A DNA stretch of 64,000 nt, taken from positions 5,459,001 through 5,523,000 of the forward strand of contig NZ_CP017174.1 in NCBI RefSeq assembly GCF_006402735.1, read 5' to 3'. The notes under the pieces were generated by a model. That model was not told the origin of the DNA. It made no database searches and worked only from the letters and a program-made list of their open reading frames with translations. The position numbers and the translations under genes were made by a program. Below, one piece after another: positions 27,152-39,476 of the stretch; within the stretch, counting starts at the first letter, position 1; each line of letters opens with the position of its first letter. Origin of the DNA: Myxococcus xanthus. GTDB lineage: Bacteria; Myxococcota; Myxococcia; Myxococcales; Myxococcaceae.

Positions 27152-28765
27152 ATGATTCGCGCACTTGTCCTCGCCGTGGCGCTGGCCACCCTGCCCGCTT
27201 TTGCCCGACCTCCCAGGCTCACGCTCGTCATCAGTGTGGACGCGCTCGGCAGCGACGTGCTGCTGCGCAACCGCCCTCGGCTGAAGGGCGGCCTGGGCCA
27301 GCTGCTCAACCAGGGCGCGTACTTTCCTTATGCGCGCTACGGCTATGCCGAATGCCGCACCGCGCCCGGCCACGCCACCCTGTCCACGGGCGCCAACCCC
27401 TGGCGGCACGGCATCGTGGACAACCGGTGGGTGGACCGCTCCACGATGAAGCGCGTGATGTCCTTCGCGGACGCGGCACACCCAGTGTTGGAGGTGCCGC
27501 TGAAGCCGGGCCAGGACTCCGGCCCCGCGCACCTCATGGTGGAGACGCTGGCGGACCGGCTGCGGGTGACGACGCAGGAGCGCGGCAAGGCGGTGGCGTT
27601 GGCCATCAAACCCCACGCGTCCATTGCCCTGGCCGGGCGTGCGGGACAGGCGTGGTGGTTCGACAAGGGCGAGGGGAAGTTCGTCACCGGCACCTGGTAC
27701 ACCAAGGAGTTCCCGGCGTGGCTGAAGGCGCTGAACGCGCGGAAGCTGCCGGAGGCGTCCTTCGGCAAGAAGTGGGAGCTGATGCGGCCGGCCTCGGAGT
27801 ACGTGGGCGAGGACGAAGGCCTCGCTGAGTCGGACGTCTACGGCCTGGGCCGCACCTTCCCCCATCCGCTGGACGGCGGGCTGCCGTCGCCGGGCCCGAC
27901 CTTCTACCAGGCGTTCGCCGTCTCGCCGGACTCGCATGACCTGCTGGTGGAGGCGGCCAAGGCGGCCATCGCCGGAGAGGGCCTGGGCCAGGACGACGTG
28001 CCCGACCTGCTGGCCGTGAGCTTCAGCGGCACGGACCTGGTGTTCCATGAGTACGGGCCGTACTCGTGGGAGATGCAGGACACGCTGCTGCGGCTGGACA
28101 AGGCGATGGGCAACCTCATCGCCGCGGCCGAGCGCGCGGCGGGCGGACGGGGCAACCTGGTCATCGCGCTGTCCGCGGACCACGGCGGCGCGGCGATGCC
28201 GGAGCAGTGGGCAGCCAAGGGGCTTCCCGCGAAGCGGGTGACTTCGGCGGAGCTGGCGGAGGGCCTGACGCAGGCGCTGCGACAGCAGTTCGGCGGCGAC
28301 GTGACGGCCACGCTCGAACAGCTCGACGTGTACCTGGGCGGTCAGACGCACCAGGGAGGTGCGGTGGACTCGGCGGTGCGACGCGCCGCCGCGGCATGGC
28401 TGGCGAAACATCCGTCGGTCATCACGGCCGTGGCGAATGATGACCTGTTCACCGCGCCGGACACCGCGGGCTACCTGACGTCCATGCGCAAGAGCTACTA
28501 CCCCGGGCGCAGCGGCGACGTGCTCTTCATGATCCGGCCCTTCCACCTGCTCCACTACATCCCCACCGGCACCAGCCACGGCACGCCGCACTCCTACGAT
28601 TCGCAGGTGCCCATCCTCTTCGCGGGCAAGGGCGTGAAGCCGGGCATGTACCTGGAGGAGATTGACCCGGTGGACTTCGCCCCCACCCTGTCGGCGCTGA
28701 TGGAGATGGGCATGCCGGCGTCGGCGGAGGGCAAGCCCCGCGCGGAGGTCCTCACGGGCAAGTGA
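27152..28765 (+). CDS. Exported alkaline phosphatase-superfamily hydrolase (PafA-like)
   Basis: The start is taken at ATG 27152, which opens a signal peptide (MIRALVLAVALATLPAFA); ATG 27137 is an alternative. The ~537-residue enzyme has the single-domain alkaline phosphatase fold of the PafA/nucleotide phosphodiesterase type. The nucleophile Thr lies in ECRTAPGHATLSTGANPW, and metal ligands are expected at the N-terminal VISVDALG, at SGTDLVFHEYGP and ALSADHGGAAMPE, and at a C-terminal His in GTSHGTPHSYDSQVP. The His-to-TAPGHATLSTG spacing is typical of phosphate-irrepressible phosphatases. Likely a periplasmic phosphomonoesterase with zinc. It is a single gene; no Pho box was recognised. Confidence 0.88.
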   Translation: MIRALVLAVALATLPAFARPPRLTLVISVDALGSDVLLRNRPRLKGGLGQLLNQGAYFPYARYGYAECRTAPGHATLSTGANPWRHGIVDNRWVDRSTMKRVMSFADAAHPVLEVPLKPGQDSGPAHLMVETLADRLRVTTQERGKAVALAIKPHASIALAGRAGQAWWFDKGEGKFVTGTWYTKEFPAWLKALNARKLPEASFGKKWELMRPASEYVGEDEGLAESDVYGLGRTFPHPLDGGLPSPGPTFYQAFAVSPDSHDLLVEAAKAAIAGEGLGQDDVPDLLAVSFSGTDLVFHEYGPYSWEMQDTLLRLDKAMGNLIAAAERAAGGRGNLVIALSADHGGAAMPEQWAAKGLPAKRVTSAELAEGLTQALRQQFGGDVTATLEQLDVYLGGQTHQGGAVDSAVRRAAAAWLAKHPSVITAVANDDLFTAPDTAGYLTSMRKSYYPGRSGDVLFMIRPFHLLHYIPTGTSHGTPHSYDSQVPILFAGKGVKPGMYLEEIDPVDFAPTLSALMEMGMPASAEGKPRAEVLTGK

Positions 28766-28884
28766 GCGGTCCTCACGGCCGCGAGCGGACACGCGCGCTG
28801 AGGGCGCCGTCCGCCGCGGTCCGTGCGTAGTGAAGGGAGGGCTCCGCGCGTCCAGGCAGAGAGTGCCGGGACGCCCTTCGACGC

Positions 28885-28911
28885 GGAGGCGCTGGAGCCA
28901 GGAGCGCCTCC
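28885..28911. terminator. Bidirectional terminator between phosphatase and nadC
   Basis: GGAGGCGCT (28885-28893) pairs perfectly with AGCGCCTCC (28903-28911) across a 9-base loop, between two convergent genes and 11 bases from the nadC stop. Confidence 0.6.
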
Positions 28912-28922
28912 GTGTCAGCGCG

Positions 28923-29807
28923 CTACGCCGGCTTCGGCTGCTTGCTGCGCGCGGGCCGCTTCGCCGCGGCGGTGATTTCCAGCGACAGGTCCATGGCCCG
29001 CGCGGAGTGCGTCAGCGCGCCCATGGACACGAAGTCGATGCCCAGCTTCGCCAGCCGAGGCAGCCGGTCCAGCGTGACGCCGCCCGACACCTCGAGCGGG
29101 ACGCGGCCCGCCGCCAGCTTCACGGCCTCGCGAATCTGCGCGTCGTCCATGTTGTCGAGCATCACCACGTCCGCGCCGTGCTCGATGGCCTCCGCGAGCT
29201 GCTTGAGGTTGGTGACCTCGATTTCAATCTTGGTCAGCCGTGGCCCGTTGAGCTTCGCCCGGCGCAGCGCCTCCGCGATGGAGCCACCCACGGCGGCGAT
29301 GTGGTTGTCCTTGATGAGGACGCCGTCGAAGAGGCCGAAGCGGTGGTTGGAGGCACCGCCCATGCGGACGGCCTCCTTGGCCACCGTGCGCATTCCCGGC
29401 GGCGTCTTCCGCGTGTCCAGGACGCGCAGATTGGAGCCACGCACGGACGTGACAGCCTGCTGCGCCAGCGTCGCGATGCCCGCGGCCCGCTGCACGATGT
29501 TGAGCGCGGTGCGCTCCGCCGCGAGCAGCGAGCGCATCCGGCCATGACAGCGCGCGGCGACCATCTTCGGTTTGATCTCCTGACCGTCGCGGCGCAACAG
29601 CTCCACCTCGACGTTCGGGTCGACCGTCTTGAAGACGCGGACGAAGGCATCCAGGCCCGCGAGCACCAACTGCTCCTTGGCGACCAACTCCGCGCTGCCC
29701 TCGTAGTCAGGAGGGATGAGGGCCTGCGAGGTGACGTCACCCGCCGCCCCCAGGTCCTCATCGAGTGCGAGCGCGATGAGCCGGTCGAGGTAATCCTGCT
29801 GCTGCAC
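28923..29807 (-). CDS. nadC: Nicotinate-nucleotide pyrophosphorylase (carboxylating)
   Basis: A 294-residue quinolinate phosphoribosyltransferase, which makes nicotinate mononucleotide from quinolinate and PRPP in NAD synthesis. Motifs: DEDLGAAGDVTSQALIPPD, ERTALNIVQRAAGIATL, LDTRKTPPGMR (quinolinate-binding), GGASNHRFGLFDGVLIKDNH, EIEVTNLKQL and VMLDNM, ending EVSGGVTLDRLPRLAKLGID. Slightly long because of a basic C-terminal tail (AAAKRPARSKQPKPA). It follows valS by 11 bases on the same strand, so the two are probably co-transcribed. nadA and nadB are not nearby. Confidence 0.97.
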   Translation of the reverse strand: MQQQDYLDRLIALALDEDLGAAGDVTSQALIPPDYEGSAELVAKEQLVLAGLDAFVRVFKTVDPNVEVELLRRDGQEIKPKMVAARCHGRMRSLLAAERTALNIVQRAAGIATLAQQAVTSVRGSNLRVLDTRKTPPGMRTVAKEAVRMGGASNHRFGLFDGVLIKDNHIAAVGGSIAEALRRAKLNGPRLTKIEIEVTNLKQLAEAIEHGADVVMLDNMDDAQIREAVKLAAGRVPLEVSGGVTLDRLPRLAKLGIDFVSMGALTHSARAMDLSLEITAAAKRPARSKQPKPA

Positions 29808-29818
29808 GTCTCCTCCTG

Positions 29819-33727
<3,909 letters not shown>

Positions 33728-33735
33728 TGAAAACG

Positions 33736-33760
33736 GCCGGCCCCGGAGACCGGGGCCGGC
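33736..33760 (-). terminator. Strong intrinsic terminator after romR, abutting valS
   Basis: GCCGGCCCCGG-AGA-CCGGGGCCGGC is a perfect 11-bp stem with a 3-base loop. On the minus strand it is followed by CGTTTTC, a short U-tract, and then directly by the valS ATG at 33727. It should end the romR transcript, and it also occupies the leader of valS. Confidence 0.75.
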
Positions 33761-33791
33761 AAAAGGTCAGGAGGTTACGGCGCCAGGCGCC

Positions 33792-35057
33792 TCAGTGCTG
33801 GGTCTCTCGGTCCTTGATGAGCCGCTCGAGCTCCTCTCGGATGATGGTCTCCGCCAGCTGCGGTACCACCTCCCAGGCAATCTTCTCGATGACCTCGCGG
33901 GAAGCCTTCGAAAGCGCCTCGCGCAGCAGGGCCTCGCCCCCATCCGCGGCAGGCGCACGGGCGCTCGCCGGCCTGGCCGCGACAGGCGCGGGGGTGGCGA
34001 TGTCCAGCGAGATCTCCTCCGCGTCACCCTGGTCGGGCAGCGAGTCCTCGATGCTGATGGACGGCTGGGCCGCGGCGGGCGCGGGCGCCCCCAGACCGAA
34101 CGGATCCCTGCCCCGCGCGGCGGGCGGCGGCGCCGCCCCTGGAGGAGGCTGCGGCGCGCCAACCGGAGGACGCGAGAAGCCACCCGGCGCGGGACCACCC
34201 GGCGGAGGCGGCACGCCCGGACGCGCCACGGCGCCCGGCGGCATGCCCGGACGCGGCGGAAGGCCCGGCGCGGAACCACCCGGCGGAGGCGGCACGCCCG
34301 GACGGGCGCCCGGCGGCATCCCAGGTCCCGGAGGACGCGCACCCGGCGGCACGCCCGGGCCGGGAGGACGCGCCATGCCCGGCGGCATCCCAGGTCCCGG
34401 AGGACGCGGCGCACCCGGCGCACCCGGCGGCGGCATGCCTGGGCCGGGAGGACGCGCCATGCCCGGCGGCATCCCAGGTCCCGGAGGACGCGCACCCGGC
34501 GGCGGCACACCCGCACCCGGCGGCGGACGCGGCACGCCCGGTCCCGGAGGCACACCCGGACGAGCCCCCGGCGGCGGAGCGGGACGAGCCCCCGGCGGCG
34601 CGGCGGCGGCGACGGGCGCGGGCGCCGCGACGGGCTGAGGAGCCGCGTGGCGCACCTGCGTGGCGGCCGACGCGGGCATCGTGTTGGACTTCTGGCCGAC
34701 CAGCGCCTTCACCTTGTCGAGCAGCACCTGGCTCTCGAAGGGCTTGGTGACGTGGTCATCGGCGCGGGCGGCGCGGGCGCGATTCTCGTCGAACGCCTCG
34801 AAGGTGCCGGCCAGCAGCACCACCGGGATGCCCTGGGTGGCCGGGTCGTTCTTCAGCGCCTCGCAGACCTCATAGCCGCTCTTGCCCGGCATCATGACGT
34901 CCGCGAGCACGACGTCCGGACGCAGCTCGCGAGTGCGGGAGATGGCGTCCAGCCCGTTGTCCACCGCGGTCACCTGAAAGTCCTCGGTCGCGAAGATCAT
35001 CCCGATCACCTTGCGGATGGTGAGCGAGTCATCGGCGACCAGCAGATTCTTGGGCAT
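33792..35057 (-). CDS. romR: RomR-type response regulator for cell polarity and motility
   Basis: A 421-residue protein with an N-terminal receiver (acceptor Asp53 in VLADVMMPGKSG; acidic pair Asp9-Asp10; Lys in DDHVTKPFE). A ~190-residue Pro/Gly/Met-rich linker of repeated GPGMPPGMARPPG and PGVPPPPGG units follows, then a Glu-containing C-terminal region with the conserved helix EVIEKIAWEVVPQLAETIIR. This architecture and length are those of Myxococcus RomR, which localises asymmetrically at the poles, is needed for gliding motility, and acts with MglA/MglB/Frz in polarity switching (from the literature, as I recall). The neighbours (double CheW, GGDEF regulator, encC, groEL) match its known locus. 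A terminator follows. Confidence 0.9.
   Translation of the reverse strand: MPKNLLVADDSLTIRKVIGMIFATEDFQVTAVDNGLDAISRTRELRPDVVLADVMMPGKSGYEVCEALKNDPATQGIPVVLLAGTFEAFDENRARAARADDHVTKPFESQVLLDKVKALVGQKSNTMPASAATQVRHAAPQPVAAPAPVAAAAPPGARPAPPPGARPGVPPGPGVPRPPPGAGVPPPGARPPGPGMPPGMARPPGPGMPPPGAPGAPRPPGPGMPPGMARPPGPGVPPGARPPGPGMPPGARPGVPPPPGGSAPGLPPRPGMPPGAVARPGVPPPPGGPAPGGFSRPPVGAPQPPPGAAPPPAARGRDPFGLGAPAPAAAQPSISIEDSLPDQGDAEEISLDIATPAPVAARPASARAPAADGGEALLREALSKASREVIEKIAWEVVPQLAETIIREELERLIKDRETQH
34309..34491 (-). repeat. In-gene GC-rich repeats encoding the RomR Pro/Gly linker
   Basis: A ~30-base unit (on the plus strand starting CCCGGCGGCATCCCAGGTCC and ending GGAGGACGCG) recurs nearly exactly at ~34309, ~34378 and ~34461. 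It encodes PRPPGPGMPPG-like segments, with more degenerate copies on both sides. Confidence 0.8.
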
Positions 35058-35173
35058 CGGTTCGGGCCTCGGGGAGCATCCACTCCCCTGAATTCGTTGG
35101 TGATTCCCGCCGCGAGGGTTGACTCGCGGCAGTCTGACAAGTGGGGCAGCTTACGAGTTGCCCTCTGGGACGA

Positions 35174-35989
35174 TCAAGAAAACATGCGTTGCAGGTCCAG
35201 GAACGCCACAGGCTCGCTCAACCCAGGAGCGCGGAAGCTGCCCGCGGTGTCGTCCGGCTCGAAACGTTGCATGACGCCGAGCACTCGCGTGGCCGTCAAC
35301 CCCACGTTCCGCCCGGCCAGTTCCGTGAGGACGATGAAGGGCTCCGGCACGGGCGATTCCCCCAGCAACGCGGGGACCGAGCAGACAGGCCACAGCACCT
35401 GATCATGCGGAAAAATACCGGCCACCGGTCCGCTCTGCACGGGCAGCACGCTGAAGGCCTCTCCCCGGCTGATGACCTGCGACACCAGGCCCAGGGGGAC
35501 GCCGAACAGTCGGCTCTGGGACTCGAAGACGAGCGCCCGGTCCGGAGCCGCCTCCGCCCAGTGCACGGGCCGGGCGGCAACCGCCGCAGACATCGAACCC
35601 ACCCGGTGCGGCAGCGCCTCCGCGATGAGCTCCAGGTACAGCCGCGACTTGTGCAGCACCGCGCCCCGGCTCAGCGGAGCCAGCGAGTCCGCCAATCCCG
35701 GTGGCAGCAGGAAGAACGGCGCGCGGGCCACGTCCGCCACCTCCACCACGGAGCGGACGCGCACCGCCAGGGTGGGACTCACGTCGAGCACCACCACCAT
35801 GCCCGGGCCTTCCTCGGGCGGCCCGCCCAGCAGCGCGCAGAGGTCCTTCACCTCCAGCACACCCCGCAGGCTGCTGCCGTTGGCGCCCGGCATCGCTACT
35901 TCCATGACAGACGTCGCTTCCACGGCGTAACGGGTTTCCCCGGCCTCAACGAGAAGGCAGAGCCGACGGCCGCTTTCGAAGGGGGACAC
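35174..35989 (-). CDS. Protein with two tandem CheW-like domains
   Basis: A 271-residue protein with two CheW folds in tandem. Residues ~8-130 begin RRLCLLVEAGETRYAVEATS with LRGVLEVKDLCALLGG, the CheW R-G-x(n)-VLDVSP region. Residues ~150-265 begin DRALVFESQSRLFGVPLGLV with VAGIFPHDQVLWPVCSVPAL and end VAFLDLQRMF. CheW couples chemoreceptors to CheA kinases. Double-CheW proteins may bridge two arrays or act as CheV-like adaptors, but no receiver is attached here. It lies 116 bases upstream of romR on the same strand, so a link to polarity or motility signalling is plausible but unproven. Confidence 0.82.
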   Translation of the reverse strand: MSPFESGRRLCLLVEAGETRYAVEATSVMEVAMPGANGSSLRGVLEVKDLCALLGGPPEEGPGMVVVLDVSPTLAVRVRSVVEVADVARAPFFLLPPGLADSLAPLSRGAVLHKSRLYLELIAEALPHRVGSMSAAVAARPVHWAEAAPDRALVFESQSRLFGVPLGLVSQVISRGEAFSVLPVQSGPVAGIFPHDQVLWPVCSVPALLGESPVPEPFIVLTELAGRNVGLTATRVLGVMQRFEPDDTAGSFRAPGLSEPVAFLDLQRMFS

Positions 35990-36039
35990 GGGGGCCGACC
36001 CTAGCAGCGTTCCATCGGTTGATGCTAAGCCGATGGGAG

Positions 36040-37413
36040 ATGGCGCGAATCCTCCTCGTCGACGACGAAAAGATCGCCCGCACCCTGTACGGCGACTACC
36101 TCACCGCCGTGGGACACGCCGTCACGGCGGTGGGCACGCTACAAGAGGCGAAGGAAGCGCTCGCAGGCGACCGCTTCGACGCGGTGGTGACGGACCTCAT
36201 CCTCCCCGGTGGCGACGGCATGGAGGTCCTGCGGCACGTGCGGGAACATCACCCGGGCGTGGAGGTGGTGGTCATCACCGGCCTGGAGAAGGTGGACCCC
36301 GCCGTGCGCGCCATCAAGAGCGGCGCCGCAGAGTACCTCGTCAAGCCGGTGGCCCCGGAGGCCCTGCAGCACGCCGTGCGCCGCGCGCTCACCACGCGCG
36401 ACCTGATGCAGGAGAACGCGTCGCTGCGCCGCCACGTGGCCATGCTGGAGGCCGGGCAGCGCATCGCCACCACGTTGGACCGCGAGAAGCTGGCCGCGGT
36501 CACCGCCAGCGCGCTGCAGAGCATGGCCTCCGCCAGCGCCGTGGTGCTGCTGGAGCGCGACTCCGCCTTCGCGCTGCGGCGCCACGGCACCAGCGGCCTG
36601 TCCACCGCGCTGGAAGAGCCGCTCATCGCCGAGCTCATCGAACGCCTGTCGAACGAACGCGGGCCGCGCGAGTTGGACGGCCTGGACGCGCCCTTCCCTC
36701 GCGCCGTCTCCTTCCCCGCGCTGGAGGGTGAGGCCGTGCTGGGACACGCGGTGCTCTTCTTCGGCGGCACGGGCGCGGAGTGGGCGGGCGAGACGGCCAG
36801 CTTCCTGGTGCGCAACTGGGCGCTCGCGCTGCGCAACCTCGGCCGCTTCGCCGCGGTGGAGGACCTGGCGTACGTCGACGACCTCACCCGCCTGTTCAAC
36901 ACCCGCTACCTGCACCTGGTGGTGGACCGCGAGGTCCAGGACGCGCTCCAGTCGCAGCGCACCTTCAGCCTGCTGTTCCTGGACCTGGACCACTTCAAGT
37001 CCATCAACGACACGCATGGCCACCTCGTGGGCTCCAAGGTGCTGGTGGAGGCGGCGCGCGTGGTGAAGGGCTGCGTGAGAGACCACGACGTCGTCGCGCG
37101 CTACGGCGGAGACGAATACGTGGTGGTGCTGCGTAACACCGACTCCGGCGGCGCGCTCAAGGTGGCCGAGCGCATCCGGCGCACCATGGAGACGCACAAC
37201 TTCCTGGCGCGCGAAGGCCTGTCGCTCAAGCTCACCACGTGCATCGGCGTGGCCAGCTTCCCCGAGCACGCCCAGGACAAGGCCACGCTGTTGGACCTGT
37301 CGGACCGGGCCATGTACCGCGGCAAGCGAGGCTCGCGGAACGTCGTCTACATGGCGGCGAAGGACCTGGAGGCTCCACCGGCCGAGCGCCGGCAGGCTCA
37401 CTCCGCGTCTTGA
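36040..37413 (+). CDS. Response regulator with GAF and GGDEF (diguanylate cyclase) domains
   Basis: The start is taken at ATG 36040, where the receiver begins (MARILLVDDEKIARTLYGDY); an in-frame ATG 36022 is possible. The ~457-residue product has a receiver (acceptor in AVVTDLILPGGDGMEV), a coiled linker and GAF-like region (~125-280), and a C-terminal GGDEF domain. The active site reads RYGGDEYVVVL: GGDEY, a conservative change at the last position. The inhibitory I-site RxxD is present five residues before it (RDHD). So it is likely an active, feedback-inhibited cyclase under phosphorylation control. It is transcribed divergently from the double-CheW gene. It could supply the c-di-GMP sensed by the riboswitch at 10.7 kb, by inference only. 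Confidence 0.9.
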   Translation: MARILLVDDEKIARTLYGDYLTAVGHAVTAVGTLQEAKEALAGDRFDAVVTDLILPGGDGMEVLRHVREHHPGVEVVVITGLEKVDPAVRAIKSGAAEYLVKPVAPEALQHAVRRALTTRDLMQENASLRRHVAMLEAGQRIATTLDREKLAAVTASALQSMASASAVVLLERDSAFALRRHGTSGLSTALEEPLIAELIERLSNERGPRELDGLDAPFPRAVSFPALEGEAVLGHAVLFFGGTGAEWAGETASFLVRNWALALRNLGRFAAVEDLAYVDDLTRLFNTRYLHLVVDREVQDALQSQRTFSLLFLDLDHFKSINDTHGHLVGSKVLVEAARVVKGCVRDHDVVARYGGDEYVVVLRNTDSGGALKVAERIRRTMETHNFLAREGLSLKLTTCIGVASFPEHAQDKATLLDLSDRAMYRGKRGSRNVVYMAAKDLEAPPAERRQAHSAS

Positions 37414-37416
37414 CGG

Positions 37417-37809
37417 TTACCGGCGCAGGCTGCCGACGGTGAGGCGCTTCTCCGGGGTGACGTCCGCCGGAGCCGGCGCCGCGCCCTCCTTGCCCACGGC
37501 CTCCACGGCCTCGTGCGACGCTCCGGAAGTGATGAGCCGGTACTTCTCCACGGCCTCCTTCGCGTGCGCGGCCTGCTCTGGGTCCAACCGGGCGATGAGC
37601 TCCCAGAAGAGGGCGGCGTGCTCGCGCTCCTCGTCCATGACGTGCTGGAGGATGGCCTTGGCGTCCTCGTTGTCCGTCGCGTCGATATGGGCCGCGTAGA
37701 GGTTGATGGCGTCCAGCTCCGCCTCGATGTTGAGGCGGATGGAGCGGGCCAGCTCGGAGTCCGTCATCTTGCGGGGAACCAACGAGTGGAACGGGTTGGT
37801 CTGCGGCAT
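37417..37809 (-). CDS. encC: EncC, encapsulin-targeted ferritin-like cargo protein
   Basis: A 130-residue encapsulated ferritin. The iron-site residues of this family are visible: Glu31 (IEAELDAINLY), and Glu61 and His64 (MDEEREHAALFWELIARLD), a short two-helix ferritin half that dimerises to form the diiron centre. The last eight residues are LTVGSLRR, the cargo-loading peptide that docks proteins inside the M. xanthus encapsulin shell. Together these identify EncC, which oxidises and stores iron in the shell under oxidative stress. ATG 37809 has GGGAGG seven bases upstream. The shell gene encA and cargo encB are not in the window, so cargo and shell are unlinked. It converges with the GGDEF gene with a 3-base gap. 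Confidence 0.93.
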   Translation of the reverse strand: MPQTNPFHSLVPRKMTDSELARSIRLNIEAELDAINLYAAHIDATDNEDAKAILQHVMDEEREHAALFWELIARLDPEQAAHAKEAVEKYRLITSGASHEAVEAVGKEGAAPAPADVTPEKRLTVGSLRR

Positions 37810-37958
37810 GAAGGCCCTCCCGAGGCCGGTCGCGCGGTATCCGGGTTTCCGGACGGCGTGACGAGAACGCGGCCAGCATCCGCGCCGGCACGGTCCGGGT
37901 CAACGGATTCCCTCCAGGTGCGTTGCGTACAAGCGGTTGCCTCCGTCATGCTCGTCAC

Positions 37959-39476
37959 ATGGAAACACCCGCGCCGCTCGCCCAACTGCTCCAGGCCGTG
38001 GAGGCAGGGGACCTGACGGCCGCGCGAACAGCGGCGGCGGCACTGCAACGTGCGGGAGCGCACACCTCACAGCTGGCGGCGGAGGTGCTGCACGAGCTGC
38101 GACAACCGCTGCTCGGCGTGAAGGCCTACGCGCAGCTCCTCGCGGAGGACGGCGCCGCCCCCGGGCCCCTGCGCCTGCTGCTGGCCCAGGTGGAGCGGAT
38201 GGAGCAGATCGTCTCCGACTTCATCCGCCTGTCGAGCGAGCGGCCGGCGTCTCAACAGCGCCTCTCCCTGGCGGCCCCCATCTGGGCGGCGGCGAAGCAC
38301 TTCAGCATCAACCCGGACTCCTCGCGCATCTCCCTGGAAGTGGAGGCCCCGGAGGACATCACCATCCAGGGCAACGCGCGCCTCATCGAGCAGCTCACCC
38401 TGAACCTGCTCAACAACGCGCGCGACGCCATGGCGGGGCGCGGCCGGGTGAAGGTGGTGCTCACGAAGGAGGGCCCCTCCCCTGCCCTCTACGTGGCGGA
38501 CTGGGGTCCGGGCATCCCCGAGGAGCTGCGAGCGCGCATCTTCGAGCCCTATATCACCGCCAACAAGCGAGGCACCGGACTGGGCTTGTCGGTGTGCCAG
38601 CGCATCGCCCGCGAGCACCACGCGCGCCTCGAGCTGGCCCCGCAGGGCGTCATTCGCGACGTCCCGCCCCCGGCCACCGTGTTCCGCGTGCTCTTCCCCG
38701 CGACGGACGCGCCGCCCACGCAGAAGCACCGGGTCCTGGTGGTGGATGACGAAATCATCATCCGCATGGTCTTCCGCGACCTGATGGGCAAGGAGTGCGA
38801 GATCATCGAAGCGGAAAGCGGCGAGGAGGCCCTGGACCTGCTGCAACAGGCGCCGGTGGACCTCATCGTCACCGACAAGAACCTGCCCGGCATGTCCGGC
38901 CTGGAGCTGGCGCAGCAGGCGCGGCGGCTGCACACGGACTCGCGCGTCATCCTGATGACGGGCTACCCGTCGCTGGTGACGACGCAGCAGGCGCTGGAGC
39001 TGGGCGTGGTGGACTACCTGCTCAAGCCCTTCGACGACATCCGCGAGGTGCGCGCCCTGCTGCGCTCCACGCTGGCCCGGAAGCCCGTCCCCGCGCCGCT
39101 GGAGACGAACCCCGCGATGCGCCGGGTGGACGTGCTGGAGGACAACCCGGCGGCGGCGGCGCAAATCACCCACGCCCTGTCCCTGGTGGGACTGGAGGCG
39201 CGCATCCTGACGACGACGGAGCTGGCCGCACTGGAGCCGCCCGCGGGCGTGGTGGTGAGCTGGGACTTCACGCCCGCCTACGGGCGCAAGGCGCTGGAGC
39301 TGGGCAAGGCGCTGGCCCAGGGCGCTCCCTTCGTGGTGCTGGCCGAGCACCTCACCATGGAGACGGCGCTGGAGTCCCTGCGTGCGGGCGCCGCCGCGTG
39401 CCTTCCCAAGCTGATGTCCGACGCCTCGGCGCTCAGCCGAGAGCTGAACCGCGCATTCAAACGAGAGACCCCATGA
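37959..39476 (+). CDS. Soluble hybrid histidine kinase with one intact and one degenerate receiver
   Basis: ATG 37959 (METPAPLAQLLQ) is preferred over the upstream frame opening at 37923. The ~505-residue protein has a HisKA domain with its phosphorylation site in AAEVLHELRQPLLGVKAYAQ, and a HATPase domain (NLLNNARDAMAG; DWGPGIPEELRARIFEPYI; GTGLGLSVCQRI). A receiver follows (VLVVDDEIIIRMV; acceptor in VDLIVTDKNLPGMSG), and a last ~110-residue receiver-like fold (RRVDVLEDNPAAAAQ, then AGVVVSWDFTPAYG) has no proper acceptor pocket. No membrane segment. The stop overlaps the ATG of the downstream lipoprotein gene by four bases. It is divergent from encC across ~150 bases. Confidence 0.88.
   Translation: METPAPLAQLLQAVEAGDLTAARTAAAALQRAGAHTSQLAAEVLHELRQPLLGVKAYAQLLAEDGAAPGPLRLLLAQVERMEQIVSDFIRLSSERPASQQRLSLAAPIWAAAKHFSINPDSSRISLEVEAPEDITIQGNARLIEQLTLNLLNNARDAMAGRGRVKVVLTKEGPSPALYVADWGPGIPEELRARIFEPYITANKRGTGLGLSVCQRIAREHHARLELAPQGVIRDVPPPATVFRVLFPATDAPPTQKHRVLVVDDEIIIRMVFRDLMGKECEIIEAESGEEALDLLQQAPVDLIVTDKNLPGMSGLELAQQARRLHTDSRVILMTGYPSLVTTQQALELGVVDYLLKPFDDIREVRALLRSTLARKPVPAPLETNPAMRRVDVLEDNPAAAAQITHALSLVGLEARILTTTELAALEPPAGVVVSWDFTPAYGRKALELGKALAQGAPFVVLAEHLTMETALESLRAGAAACLPKLMSDASALSRELNRAFKRETP

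Noticed and set aside
38795..39472. An upstream extension of the propeller lipoprotein frame into the hybrid kinase gene
   Set aside because: The lipobox signal at ATG 39473 and the ATGA overlap with the kinase stop define the true start. The upstream part is Gly/Ala/Arg shadow.
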